This document shows, piece after piece, positions 16,579 to 25,572 of a DNA stretch of 64,000 bases (the first letter of the stretch is position 1; every line of letters begins with the position of its first letter). Under the pieces are notes generated by a model. That model was not told the origin of the DNA. It ran no database searches and saw nothing but the letters and a program-made list of their open reading frames with translations. The stretch covers positions 62,001-126,000 of the forward strand of contig CAZLJE010000002.1 in the NCBI GenBank assembly GCA_964559835.1. Direction: 5' to 3'. The translations under genes and the position numbers were made by a program. This stretch comes from DAISJI01 sp964559835. GTDB taxonomy: Bacteria; Acidobacteriota; Terriglobia; Terriglobales; Acidobacteriaceae.

Positions 16579-19167
16579 ATGAAGCTCTCGCGCATGGTTA
16601 TGTCGGCTGTGCTTTCGTTGGCGCTTGCGCTGCCCGTCCTGGCCGCGCCTCAGGCCTCCAACATTCCGACCCCGTCGCAATTCCTCGGGTTCGAAGTCGG
16701 CGCCGACCGCAAGCTGGCTGACTACCACCAGATCACCTCGTATTTCAAAGAGCTGGCCTCCAAGTCGAATAAGATCGAGATCGAGACCATCGGCAAGACG
16801 ACGAATGGGAACGACTTCATCATGGCCGTCATCTCCAGCCCGGAGAACCTGAAGAACAAGAAGCGCTACCAGGAGATCGCGAAGAAGATCGCCGACCCGC
16901 GCGGATTGTCGCCGCAGCAGATCGACGCGCTGGTCAAGGAAGGCCGCACCATCCTGCTGGTGACGTGCAACATCCATTCCACCGAGATCGCCTCGTCGCA
17001 GATGGCGATGGAATGGGCCCACCAGCTGGTGACGAGCGAGGATCCGGACATCAAGAGCCGCCTCGACAAGGTCATCCTGCTGCTGGTGCCCTCGCTCAAT
17101 CCTGACGGCGAGATCATGGAGACGGAGTGGTACCGCAAGAACCTCGGCACCCAATACGAGGGTTCACGCATGCCGTGGCTGTATCACCCCTACGTCGGGC
17201 ACGACGACAACCGCGACTGGTTCATGCTGACGCAGAAGGAGACGCAAGCCGTCACGCGCATGGCCTACCACGAGTGGTTCCCCCAAGTCTGGCTCGACGA
17301 GCACCAGATGGGAACGACCGGGCCACGCCTGTTCGTCCCGCCCTACACCGATCCCATCGCCGCGTCGATCGACCCGCTGATGTGGCGCGGCATCAACGTC
17401 ATCGGGACCACAATGGCGTGGAGGCTGGAAGAGAAGGGCAAGTCCGGTGTTGTGTACGGTTACGTTTACGACCAGTACTGGCCCGGCGCCACCGAAGGTA
17501 CTCCGGAATTCAAGAACATCTTCGGACTGCTGACGGAGGCCGCATCGGCGCGGCTGGCATCTCCGATCACCATCACGCCGAACGAGCTCTCCGGCGGGGG
17601 CAAGGGCCTGATCGACTACCAGGTGACCGCCAATTTTCCGAACCCATGGCCCGGCGGTGTGTGGCGCCTGCGCGACATCATGGATTACGAGTTCATCGCC
17701 TCGAATGCTCTCCTCGAAGTCGCCGCCAACCACAAGGAAGATTTCATGCACGGCACCGCCGACATGGCGATGAACCAGGTAAAGGCCGGCAATGCCAATG
17801 AGTACTGGCGGATCGCGCGCGAGCAGCGCGATTCTGGCGCCGCCGCCAAGCTCGCCTACCTGTTGCGCGCGCATGGTGTGCAGGTGATGGTCTCGGCGGA
17901 TGGCAAGGATTTTCTCGTTCCCACCGCCCAGCCCTACGGCAAGTTCGTCAACGAGATGCTGGGCACGCAGCGCTATCCGCAGGTGCGCGTCGCGCAGGGA
18001 CAGCAACCGCTGCGTCCCTACGATGTCACCGCTTGGTCCCTGCCGCTGCTCATGGATGTCAAAGTCGATAAAACCAGGATTGCCCAGGCCGCCGGCATGC
18101 GCCCCATCGGCGATAACGATTGGCCGAAGGGCGAGGTCGTCGGGAACGGTCCTGTGTATGCCCTCAACCACGCCGAGAACAATTCGGTGAAGCTGGTCAA
18201 CGAGGTTCTGCACAACAAGGGCGCGGTCTCCATTGCGCGCGAGCGCTTCGACAACGGCAACACCAATTATCCCGCCGGTACCTTCCTGTTGGACAAGCAG
18301 GACAATCTGGCCTCGCTGGCAGAGAAGTACCACGTAAAGCTCGAAGCGCTGGCGCAACGCCCCAAGGTCACGGTGTCGCAAATGCGGGAAGCTCGTGTAG
18401 GCCTCTTCAAGCCGTGGCTGGCATCGATGGATGAGGGCTGGACGCGGTGGGTGCTCGAGCAGTACGCCTTCAACATGAAGAACCTCGATAACAAAGCGGT
18501 CAAGGCCGGCAATCTCAACGCCGCGTATGACGTCATCATCCTGCCCGACGTCGGCAAGGAAACCATAGTCGACGGCAAGCCCCGCCAGCGCGACGGCGCC
18601 ATGAAGTACTTCGAAGAACTTCCGCCGGAATACCAGGGCGGTATCGGCAAGGAAGGCGTCAAAGCGCTCAAGGATTTCGTCGAGAAGGGCGGCACCCTGA
18701 TCACCTTCGAAGCGTCGGGCGACCTGGTGGCCGATGAGTTCAACGTGCCGGTGGTGAATTCCGTCGCGCGCGCCAGTGAGCTCACCGTCCCCGGCTCCAT
18801 CCTGCGCATGAATGTCGACACCGCCAGTCCCATCTCCTACGGCATGCCGGAGCAGATTGGGGCGTTCGTGACGGAGCCGATCGCCTACCGCACGGCGAAC
18901 CCGGCGCCCGACATCAAGCGCTCCATCCTGGCCACTTACCCGACCGACGTCGAAGACATTCTTCTCTCTGGATATCTGCGTGGCGGCGAGGCCCTGGAGC
19001 GGCAGGCCGCGGCCGTCCAGTTCGGCATCGGCAAAGGGCAGGTCGTGATGTTCGGCTTCGGCGTGCAGCACCGTGCCCAGCCGGAAGGCACATTCAAGAT
19101 GCTGTTCAATGCCATCCAGCAGGCGGGATATCAGACCGCGGGAGAGAAACCGGTAGCCGGACAATAG
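16579..19167 (+). CDS. Large exported M14-family zinc carboxypeptidase-like protein
   Basis: An 862-residue protein beginning at the ATG at 16579 with a signal peptide (RMVMSAVLSLALALPVLAAP). The peptidase M14 domain occupies about residues 40-350. The Zn motif H-x2-E is His133/Glu136 in NIHSTEIASS, the probable third ligand is the His near 242 in WLDEHQMGTTGP, and LTEAAS is a candidate catalytic Glu region. The C-terminal half carries a class-I glutamine-amidotransferase-like segment (AAYDVIILPDVGKE; KDFVEKGGTLITFEASGD). This M14 plus GATase-like layout is common in exported acidobacterial and Bacteroidetes peptidases. Likely role is periplasmic or extracellular peptide degradation; substrate unknown. 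A word-repeat hairpin terminator follows. Confidence 0.88.
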   Translation: MKLSRMVMSAVLSLALALPVLAAPQASNIPTPSQFLGFEVGADRKLADYHQITSYFKELASKSNKIEIETIGKTTNGNDFIMAVISSPENLKNKKRYQEIAKKIADPRGLSPQQIDALVKEGRTILLVTCNIHSTEIASSQMAMEWAHQLVTSEDPDIKSRLDKVILLLVPSLNPDGEIMETEWYRKNLGTQYEGSRMPWLYHPYVGHDDNRDWFMLTQKETQAVTRMAYHEWFPQVWLDEHQMGTTGPRLFVPPYTDPIAASIDPLMWRGINVIGTTMAWRLEEKGKSGVVYGYVYDQYWPGATEGTPEFKNIFGLLTEAASARLASPITITPNELSGGGKGLIDYQVTANFPNPWPGGVWRLRDIMDYEFIASNALLEVAANHKEDFMHGTADMAMNQVKAGNANEYWRIAREQRDSGAAAKLAYLLRAHGVQVMVSADGKDFLVPTAQPYGKFVNEMLGTQRYPQVRVAQGQQPLRPYDVTAWSLPLLMDVKVDKTRIAQAAGMRPIGDNDWPKGEVVGNGPVYALNHAENNSVKLVNEVLHNKGAVSIARERFDNGNTNYPAGTFLLDKQDNLASLAEKYHVKLEALAQRPKVTVSQMREARVGLFKPWLASMDEGWTRWVLEQYAFNMKNLDNKAVKAGNLNAAYDVIILPDVGKETIVDGKPRQRDGAMKYFEELPPEYQGGIGKEGVKALKDFVEKGGTLITFEASGDLVADEFNVPVVNSVARASELTVPGSILRMNVDTASPISYGMPEQIGAFVTEPIAYRTANPAPDIKRSILATYPTDVEDILLSGYLRGGEALERQAAAVQFGIGKGQVVMFGFGVQHRAQPEGTFKMLFNAIQQAGYQTAGEKPVAGQ

Positions 19168-19191
19168 ATCTCACAAATCGACGATTGAAGA

Positions 19192-19279
19192 ACCGGCCAC
19201 GGATTTTCAGGGATCAACACGGATCAAGAAAAAGAAAAACAATCCGTGTTGATCCGTGAAATCCGTGGCTTGGTTTTTT
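19192..19279 (+). terminator. ATCCGTG word-repeat hairpin ending in a T-run
   Basis: The left arm at 19198-19224 (begins CCACGGATTTTCAGGGATCA) pairs with 19242-19267 (ends GATCCGTGAAATCCGTGG) almost throughout, around an A-rich loop, and is followed by CTTGGTTTTTT. It lies 30 bp after the M14 stop and would terminate that transcript. The arms consist of repeated ATCCGTG words, also found at 49135-49163. Confidence 0.75.
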
Positions 19280-19418
19280 ATCCGATCTTTTTGTTACGAA
19301 AGTCGCAAAAACTCAGTTTTGCACTTGGCATCTACTTACCTTCTGCGTACGTTGGCATGTAAAGGCGATTGCAATCCAAAAACACCTTTCAAGGTGACGC
19401 AGACGGCGGGTTGAGGCA

Positions 19419-21287
19419 GTGAAGCAGGGCATCCGGGCACAAAATAACTCCACACCTCCGCCCGCGCGCGGGATCTACCGCCGCATTCTCCAGGAGGTCC
19501 GCCCGTGCTGGCCGCACCTGGCTGCCATCGTCCTGCTCAGCCTGGTAGCCGTTCCATTGAACCTGCTTCTGCCGTTGCCGTTGAAGATCGTGGTCGACAG
19601 CGTGATCGGCCATCGCCCGGTTCCCGCATGGCTGAGGTTCCTGAGGCCCTCCGACAACGCTTCTTCAACCCTCATCCTCGCCGCCGGACTCCTCCTTGGG
19701 ATCGGCTTGCTGATGCAGCTTCAGGGCCTCGCCAGTTGGCTCCTGCAGACCTGGACGGGCGAAAAGCTGGTCTTTGAATTCCGGTCGAAGCTCTTCTGGC
19801 AATCGCAGCGCTTGTCGCTGACCTACCACGAAAAATCCGGCAGCAGTAACACCGCATACCGCATACAGCACGACGCTCCAGCGATCCAGTACGTCACCAT
19901 CCAGGGCATGGTGCCGTTTGTGAATGCGAGCGTCGCCTTCGTCGCGATGGTGTACGTGACCGCGAAGATCGACCGCATCATCGCCCTGATCGCCGTCGTG
20001 ATTTCGCCGTTACTGCTTTGGCTAGCGCGCAGGGCCAGCCGGCAGGCGCATGAACAATGGCACGAGGTGAAGGCGCTGGACAGCTCCGCCATGTCGGTGC
20101 TCGACGAGGTGCTCGGAGCAGTACGACTGGTGAAAGCCTTCGGTCGCGAGGAGAAGGAGGATCAGCGCTTCCAGCGCCGGTCCGAGGACCGGATGCGCGG
20201 CCAGATGCGCCTGGCACGTATGCAGGCGGGCTTTCATACCGGTATATCTTTCCTGATCACCGTGGGCACCGCGACGACCCTGCTCGTCGGCGCTCGGCAC
20301 GTTCAGAGCGGCGCCCTCACTCTCGGCGAGCTGTTGCTGGTCATGTCTTACATGGCGCAGCTTTATGACCGGCTGCGCACCATCAGCGGCAAGATCCCCG
20401 AATTGCAGGCCTGGGTGGTAAGCGTAGAGCGCGCCTTTTCGCTGCTCGACGAAGTGCCGGAGGCGCTCGATGTCTCGGGCGCGCGTCCGCTCAAAACCGC
20501 GAGCGGGGCGATCTGCTTCCAGAACGTGTCGTTTGCCTATCCAAACGGGCGCAAAGTACTGAACAACGTCTCCTTCGACATTCCCGCGGGAGCGCGCGTC
20601 GGCATCGTCGGCCGCACGGGGTCCGGTAAGAGCACGCTCGTAAGCCTGCTTACACGTTTCTACGAGGTCGGCGAGGGCCGCATCCTCCTGGATGGCGTGG
20701 ACATCCGCGAATACCGGCTTGCGGACCTGCGCGAACAGTTCGGCATCGTGCTGCAGGAGCCTGTGCTCTTCTCGACGTCCATCGCCGACAACATCGCATT
20801 CACCAAGCCGGGTGCAAGTGCCGCGGAGATCGAGGCCGCTGCCCGCGCATCCGGGATCGACGAATTCATCGACAAGCTTCCGCAACAATATGAGACCAAG
20901 GTGGGCGACCGCGGCGCGCTACTATCCGGAGGTCAGCGGCAGCGCATCTCGATTGCAAGAGCGTTCCTGAAGAACTCGCCCATCCTCATCCTGGACGAGC
21001 CGACCAGCGCCATCGACGTGCAGACCGAGGCCGAGATGATGGTGACCACGGAAGAACTGATGCGCGGGCGCACCACGTTCATGATCGCGCACCGGATCAG
21101 CACCGTCCGTGAGTCCGACATCGTGCTGGTCGTACGCAACGGTGGCGTGCGGGTCATCACCCGCGTGCGGAAGCTCGGCCCCGCGGATGCCGCGATCGGC
21201 TCGCACCTCTGGCGTCCCGCGGCAACGTCCGCGGGTTCGCATCCCGCGGATGCGCCGTCTACTGCGTTAGCTGAATGTGGTTCTTAG
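19419..21287 (+). CDS. ABC exporter, fused membrane and ATPase domains
   Basis: A 622-residue half-transporter starting at a GTG preceded by GAGG. A six-helix type-1 exporter membrane domain spans about residues 30-330. The nucleotide-binding domain has Walker A in GIVGRTGSGKSTLVSLL (about 395-411), the Q-loop in FGIVLQEPVLFS, the signature LSGGQRQRISIARAFL, Walker B ILILDEPTSAID, and the H-loop FMIAHRIST. It resembles MsbA/BmrA-like lipid or drug exporters and would work as a dimer. The last 40 or so residues after VVRNGGV are Arg/Ala/Pro-rich and lack the usual EQGTHEEL ending; they are encoded by a CCCGCGGATGC-type repeat. The gene converges on and overlaps the tolC-like gene by 29 bp. Confidence 0.9.
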   Translation: MKQGIRAQNNSTPPPARGIYRRILQEVRPCWPHLAAIVLLSLVAVPLNLLLPLPLKIVVDSVIGHRPVPAWLRFLRPSDNASSTLILAAGLLLGIGLLMQLQGLASWLLQTWTGEKLVFEFRSKLFWQSQRLSLTYHEKSGSSNTAYRIQHDAPAIQYVTIQGMVPFVNASVAFVAMVYVTAKIDRIIALIAVVISPLLLWLARRASRQAHEQWHEVKALDSSAMSVLDEVLGAVRLVKAFGREEKEDQRFQRRSEDRMRGQMRLARMQAGFHTGISFLITVGTATTLLVGARHVQSGALTLGELLLVMSYMAQLYDRLRTISGKIPELQAWVVSVERAFSLLDEVPEALDVSGARPLKTASGAICFQNVSFAYPNGRKVLNNVSFDIPAGARVGIVGRTGSGKSTLVSLLTRFYEVGEGRILLDGVDIREYRLADLREQFGIVLQEPVLFSTSIADNIAFTKPGASAAEIEAAARASGIDEFIDKLPQQYETKVGDRGALLSGGQRQRISIARAFLKNSPILILDEPTSAIDVQTEAEMMVTTEELMRGRTTFMIAHRISTVRESDIVLVVRNGGVRVITRVRKLGPADAAIGSHLWRPAATSAGSHPADAPSTALAECGS

Positions 21288-22881
21288 CCAGGGACTGTCC
21301 GGTCACGCGGTCCACCTGCGCCACCGCTCGCTGGTAGCTGATCTGCGCCTGCACCAGGCTTTGTTCGGCACTGGACAGCTGTGTCTGCGCATCGAGCACG
21401 AAGAAGATCGTCTCCGCGCCCAATTCATATTTCCGCTGTTCCGCCTGAAGGTTCTTTTCCGCAAGGTCACGCGCCAGCTTCGCCGCCGCAACCGACAGCT
21501 TCGCTTCTTCCAGTTGATCGACCGCGTGCTTCACGTCGATGGTGATCTGCTGTTCCTGGCGGCGGACCTGGTACATGCTTCGCCGCTTGCTCACCAGCGC
21601 GTTGCCGAGGTCGGCTTCGGCGCTGCGGTTCCGCAGCGGCAGGCGCAGGCTCACGGTCATGCCATACCCGGGGAAATTGCGGGAACCGAGCTGGTCCAGA
21701 GCGTCGCCCAGGCCTCCGGTCGAAATCACCACGGGCGTTCCGGACGCGCTGCTGAGCTGGTTGCCGCCCACGCCGTTCATCGCATAGAACGAACTGACCG
21801 ACAGGTCGGGTTGAAGATTGTTGTGCGCGAGCTGGATGTTGGTATCGTCGTTCGCCTCCTGCTGGCGTAATGCGTCCAACTCGGGCCGCGACTGCAACGC
21901 CTGCTGTATGGCCGCGACCACGTCGACCGTCTCCATGTCGGCGCCTGGTACGGACGACTCCGTCAATTCCAGGTCCAGCACGGACAGGCGCGTGTCCAGA
22001 TCGGCGCCGATGGTGCGCCGGAACTCATCTTCCAATTGCTTCAGCGAGTACTGCGCCTGGATTAGTTGCAGTTTCCGCTGCGCCACCTGCGATTCCGAGC
22101 GGTAGATGTCCAGCGGCGGCAGCGCCCCAAGTTCCAGTTCGCGCTTGTTGCGCTTATACGTGGCCTCCGCCATGTCGAGCGCCACTTGCGTCACTTTGAG
22201 GCTCTCGCGCGCCTGCACGACGTCCCAGTACTGGTTGATCGCGCGCAGGATCGAATCCATCACCGCCGCCTCGAAATTCGAGCGCGTCTGCTTCAGGTTG
22301 CGCTGGGCGATCACGATCGGGGCGCGGTTCGCGAAGAATCCGCGGTTGCGCAGCAGGTTCTGCGTCAGCGAAACGCTGAGTGCCGACGTAATGCTCGGAT
22401 TCAGGGTCGCGAAGCTGCTGTTGGTCGCCGACCGGTTGGCATTCCAGCTTACGTTGTACAGCGTGCCGCTCTGGAACAGCTGGGAATAACCCGACGTGAA
22501 GCTCTGCGATAGGCTGCTCAGCGTGTTCGCGCCTTGCAGCGTCGAGGTCGCCGGCGAGGTCGATCGCGCGGGCGAGAATTGCGACGTCAGTACCGGATCG
22601 AAGGGGCCGTAGGTGCGGTTCAAGTTGAAGCGCGCCACATCGAGCTGAAGCTGGTTCAGTTTGATGTCGGTGTTGTTCTCGAGCGTCAACTGGATAGCGT
22701 CCGCCAGTGACAGCCGCAGCTTGCCGTTGACAACGAACTGGTCCATCGTCGGTACCGGCGCGATCTGGATATTGCGATTCGGCTTGACGAAGAACTTCTG
22801 AAAGTACGACGGCTGCGGAAACGTCTGCGCCGCAGCCGCTGCCGACAACACCAAACAGCAAATGATGAACCGACGGACCAT
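21259..22881 (-). CDS. TolC-family outer-membrane efflux protein
   Basis: A 540-residue protein from the ATG at 22881 with a signal peptide (RRFIICCLVLSAAAAAQ). Two TolC-type OEP repeats are visible. The first begins LRLSLADAIQLTLENNTDIK and the second begins at about residue 330 with ALQSRPELDALRQQEANDD. Long coiled helices such as ALDMAEATYKRNKRELELG and KLARDLAEKNLQAEQRKYEL are typical, and the chain ends near RAVAQVDRVTGQSL. It should form the trimeric outer-membrane channel of the upstream-encoded export system. It is the last gene of the minus-strand efflux operon, 91 bp after the permease stop, with a word-repeat island in that gap. Confidence 0.93.
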   Translation of the reverse strand: MVRRFIICCLVLSAAAAAQTFPQPSYFQKFFVKPNRNIQIAPVPTMDQFVVNGKLRLSLADAIQLTLENNTDIKLNQLQLDVARFNLNRTYGPFDPVLTSQFSPARSTSPATSTLQGANTLSSLSQSFTSGYSQLFQSGTLYNVSWNANRSATNSSFATLNPSITSALSVSLTQNLLRNRGFFANRAPIVIAQRNLKQTRSNFEAAVMDSILRAINQYWDVVQARESLKVTQVALDMAEATYKRNKRELELGALPPLDIYRSESQVAQRKLQLIQAQYSLKQLEDEFRRTIGADLDTRLSVLDLELTESSVPGADMETVDVVAAIQQALQSRPELDALRQQEANDDTNIQLAHNNLQPDLSVSSFYAMNGVGGNQLSSASGTPVVISTGGLGDALDQLGSRNFPGYGMTVSLRLPLRNRSAEADLGNALVSKRRSMYQVRRQEQQITIDVKHAVDQLEEAKLSVAAAKLARDLAEKNLQAEQRKYELGAETIFFVLDAQTQLSSAEQSLVQAQISYQRAVAQVDRVTGQSLAKNHIQLTQ

Positions 22882-22910
22882 ATGAATTCCCTTATGTTGC
22901 GTCTTACCGC

Positions 22911-22974
22911 TTAGCCTTGCGCCTTGAGCGTTGAGCCTTCGGCCATGAGCCATGCGCCCTGCGCCCTAAGCCCT
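22911..22974. repeat. GCGCCTTGAGC/GCCATGAGCC word-repeat island
   Basis: About 64 bp between the permease and tolC-like genes repeat GCCTTG, GAGCCT, GCCATG and GCGCCCT words (for instance GCCATGAGCCATGCGCCCTG). It shares the phrase GCCCTAAGCCCT with the island at 40862-40986, showing that some words are reused at distant loci. Confidence 0.65.
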
Positions 22975-24265
22975 ATTCGTACCGGATCGCTTCCACCGGA
23001 TCGAGCAGCGCGGCTTTGCGCGCCGGATAAATGCCGAACAGCAACCCGACGGAGACGGAGAACACGAACGCCAGCGCGATCGAACTGAACGTCATGATGG
23101 TGGACCAGCCCGCCAGCATGGCGATCGCTCGCGACAACGCGAATCCGAAGAGGATGCCGATGAATCCGCCGGAGAACGAGATCAGCACTGCCTCCACCAG
23201 GAACTGGCGGATGATGTCGCCCTTGCGGGCGCCGATCGCGCGTCGCACGCCGATCTCGCGCGTGCGCTCCAGGATGCTGGCCAGCATGATGTTCATGATC
23301 CCGATGCCACCCACCAGCAATGAGATCGACGCGATGGCTACCATGACAATGTCGAAGATCCGCTGCGTGCGTCGCTGCTCGGCCAGTAATTCGGCGGGCA
23401 CGATCAACTGGAAGTCGCCGGCCTCGCGGTGCGACGCGTTCAGGATGCTGCGCACCACCTCGGAGGTCTCGGCCGTGTCGTCCGACGTCTTCATCTGCAG
23501 GTATATGCCGTCGATCTCGTCCTTCATCTCGGTGCGCACGTCTTCCAGGCGATTCACCGCCGAATACAGCGGGACGTAGATCAGGTTGTTGAGGTCCTGC
23601 GTGGGTACGCCCTCGATCGGAGTGGACGCGCTCAACATCGGCCCTACGACTCCGATCACGCGGAACCACTGCTCGTTCACCTTGATGAACTTCCCGACCG
23701 GGTCCTCGTATCCGAAAAGGTTCTGGCGCGCCGCCTGGCCCAGCACGGCAACGGGCGCGGCGCGGTCGGTCTCGTCCTGGTCGAAAAACCTCCCCGACAC
23801 GACGCCCAGCCCGGCAATGCGGGTGTAGTTCGGCTGCACGCCGTAAACCGTGGGCGTGTCGCGCTGCGGCTTCGGGATCATCTTGGACGGCACAAAGCGC
23901 TTGCGCGGCGTCGATTCCGCGATCCCGCTTACGTTCGCATTGATGACGCGATAATCCTGGAATGTCAGGCCGGGCGAGATCTTGCGGACCTTCTGGAGGT
24001 CGTCCCAGGAAACGGATTCCTTGGCTTCGATGAGGATGTTGCGCACGCCGAGTTGCTCGATGAACGCCATCACCTGCTGGCGCGCGCCCGCGCCGATCGA
24101 CATCATGGACACGACCGCCGCCACGCCGAAGATCATGCCCATCATCGTGAGCAGCGAGCGCAGCTTGTGCAGCAGCAGGTTCTGGAATCCCAGCCGCAAG
24201 TCCGGCACGTACTGCGACCACGAACTCGGATTTAACAGATTCTTAGTGATCGCGGCGGTGCTCAC
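22973..24265 (-). CDS. MacB/FtsX-type permease of the efflux operon
   Basis: A 430-residue permease starting at a GTG that overlaps the upstream gene's stop (GTGA); the frame is open further upstream but that part lies inside the adaptor gene. A TM sits in LRSLLTMMGMIFGVAAVVSM. The periplasmic domain contains VAVLGQAARQNLFGYEDPVG. The FtsX domain has LLVGGIGIMNIMLASILERT, REIGVRRAIGARKGDI and the ending LDPVEAIRYE. Unlike true MacB it has no N-terminal ATPase domain. With the three adaptors and TolC it would make a MacAB-TolC-like tripartite pump if an unlinked ATPase supplies energy. Confidence 0.92.
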   Translation of the reverse strand: MSTAAITKNLLNPSSWSQYVPDLRLGFQNLLLHKLRSLLTMMGMIFGVAAVVSMMSIGAGARQQVMAFIEQLGVRNILIEAKESVSWDDLQKVRKISPGLTFQDYRVINANVSGIAESTPRKRFVPSKMIPKPQRDTPTVYGVQPNYTRIAGLGVVSGRFFDQDETDRAAPVAVLGQAARQNLFGYEDPVGKFIKVNEQWFRVIGVVGPMLSASTPIEGVPTQDLNNLIYVPLYSAVNRLEDVRTEMKDEIDGIYLQMKTSDDTAETSEVVRSILNASHREAGDFQLIVPAELLAEQRRTQRIFDIVMVAIASISLLVGGIGIMNIMLASILERTREIGVRRAIGARKGDIIRQFLVEAVLISFSGGFIGILFGFALSRAIAMLAGWSTIMTFSSIALAFVFSVSVGLLFGIYPARKAALLDPVEAIRYE

Positions 24266-25572
24266 CGGGAGCCTCCCATCGACGGCTGCGACGCGCCAGT
24301 CTTCGCGCCGGTCGCGGCCTTCTCCGGATTGACCAATGCCACTTCGTCGCCTTCTTTCAACCCTTCCACTGTGATCTGGCTCTCGGTGCGGTGGGTGACC
24401 CTGACTTCCCGCTCGTCGAACTTGTTGCCGTTCTTCACGTAGAGAACGGGCTTGCCTTCCTTGTCGAACAGCACCTGGCGCGGCAGGAAGAGCGCATCCT
24501 TGATCTCCTGCCCTGCGATGGTCACCTGCGCCGTTTGCCCCGAACGCAGGCGCTGGTCGGGTTTTTCGATCATGAAGGAGGCATCGAAGCGGCGCGTCCC
24601 GTCCGAACTCCACCAGTTCCCGGTTGCCAGCCCGGCGACGGACTTCACCTTCCCCGGCAGTACCAGTCCCGGATAGGCATCTATCTTGACCTCGACCGGC
24701 TGCCCGACGTTCACGTTGGCGCGGTCGTTCTCCGTGATCTTTGCCTTGATTTCCATGTCGGCGGTCTCCAGCACCTCGGCAACAGTACGCCCGGAGCGCA
24801 CGACGTCGCCTTCCCGATACTCAGGCAACACCATGCCGGTGAAGAAAAAGCCGCCCATCGCGTCCATGTTGTCCTTGATCGCGACGACGCCGCCGATCGT
24901 CGCCTTCACGTGCATGCTGTCGATCGCCTGCTGCGCCTGCTGCATGTCGAGGCGCGACTTGTTCCGCTTCTCTTCCAGGACTGCCAGCGACGCGGCGTTC
25001 GACACCACGCGCGACTTCACGTCCTGCTGCAACTGCGCCAGCCGGCGCTTGGCTTCGTCCAGCGCCAGCACGTTCTTTTGTGCATCGATGCTCGACAGCA
25101 GCTCGTTCCGGCTGACATCGAGTTCCGCGCGCCGCACGTCGAAACGCGCTTTCAACAGCCCGACTTTGTCCTGCGCTGCACTGACCGCCGCGTCCGCTTT
25201 CGATTTCGCGATCTGCTGTTCGGCTTCCGCCAATCCCGACTTCGCCTGCTCCAGCTTGTACTCCTGCTCGCTGGGATCGAACTCGATGACCACGTCCCCC
25301 GGATTGACGCGCGTCCCGGTCTTGAGCAGTTTCACGATCTGGAGCGCACCGCCGCCGACCACTGGAGGCGCCATGAGCATGATGCTCTTGGTCGGACGCA
25401 GTTCACCGCGCGAGTAGACCTTGATCTCTAGCGTGCCGCGCTTCACCCGCGCCGTCGGAAGCTGTTTCTCCGCGGGACGGAACTGCATCATTGCCGCGCG
25501 CACCCCGGCCGCCAGCACCACCAGCGCGGCCACCACGATCACGACGTTGCGCACGAGCTTCTTCGACTTCAT
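24262..25572 (-). CDS. Membrane-fusion (HlyD/MacA-like) adaptor 1
   Basis: A 436-residue periplasmic adaptor. It has an N-terminal membrane anchor (VRNVVIVVAALVVLAAGVRA), then a biotinyl-lipoyl-like half motif (LKTGTRVNPGDVVIEFDPSE). A long alpha-helical hairpin spans about residues 110-230 (LAEAEQQIAKSKADAAVSAA...KNKSRLDMQQAQQAIDSM). The second lipoyl half and beta-barrel domain follow (VDMEIKAKITENDRANVNVG-type region), and then a membrane-proximal domain (KEGKPVLYVKNGNKFDEREV). Its start overlaps the upstream adaptor stop by 4 bp (ATGA) and its stop overlaps the permease start, so the three genes are translationally coupled. It would bridge permease and TolC. Confidence 0.92.
   Translation of the reverse strand: MKSKKLVRNVVIVVAALVVLAAGVRAAMMQFRPAEKQLPTARVKRGTLEIKVYSRGELRPTKSIMLMAPPVVGGGALQIVKLLKTGTRVNPGDVVIEFDPSEQEYKLEQAKSGLAEAEQQIAKSKADAAVSAAQDKVGLLKARFDVRRAELDVSRNELLSSIDAQKNVLALDEAKRRLAQLQQDVKSRVVSNAASLAVLEEKRNKSRLDMQQAQQAIDSMHVKATIGGVVAIKDNMDAMGGFFFTGMVLPEYREGDVVRSGRTVAEVLETADMEIKAKITENDRANVNVGQPVEVKIDAYPGLVLPGKVKSVAGLATGNWWSSDGTRRFDASFMIEKPDQRLRSGQTAQVTIAGQEIKDALFLPRQVLFDKEGKPVLYVKNGNKFDEREVRVTHRTESQITVEGLKEGDEVALVNPEKAATGAKTGASQPSMGGSR

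Noticed and set aside
17164..19164. 666-codon minus-strand frame antisense to the M14 gene
   Set aside because: Long antisense frames are expected from GC-rich codon bias. The translation is His/Arg/Val-rich with no signal or domain, while the plus strand has an intact M14 domain.
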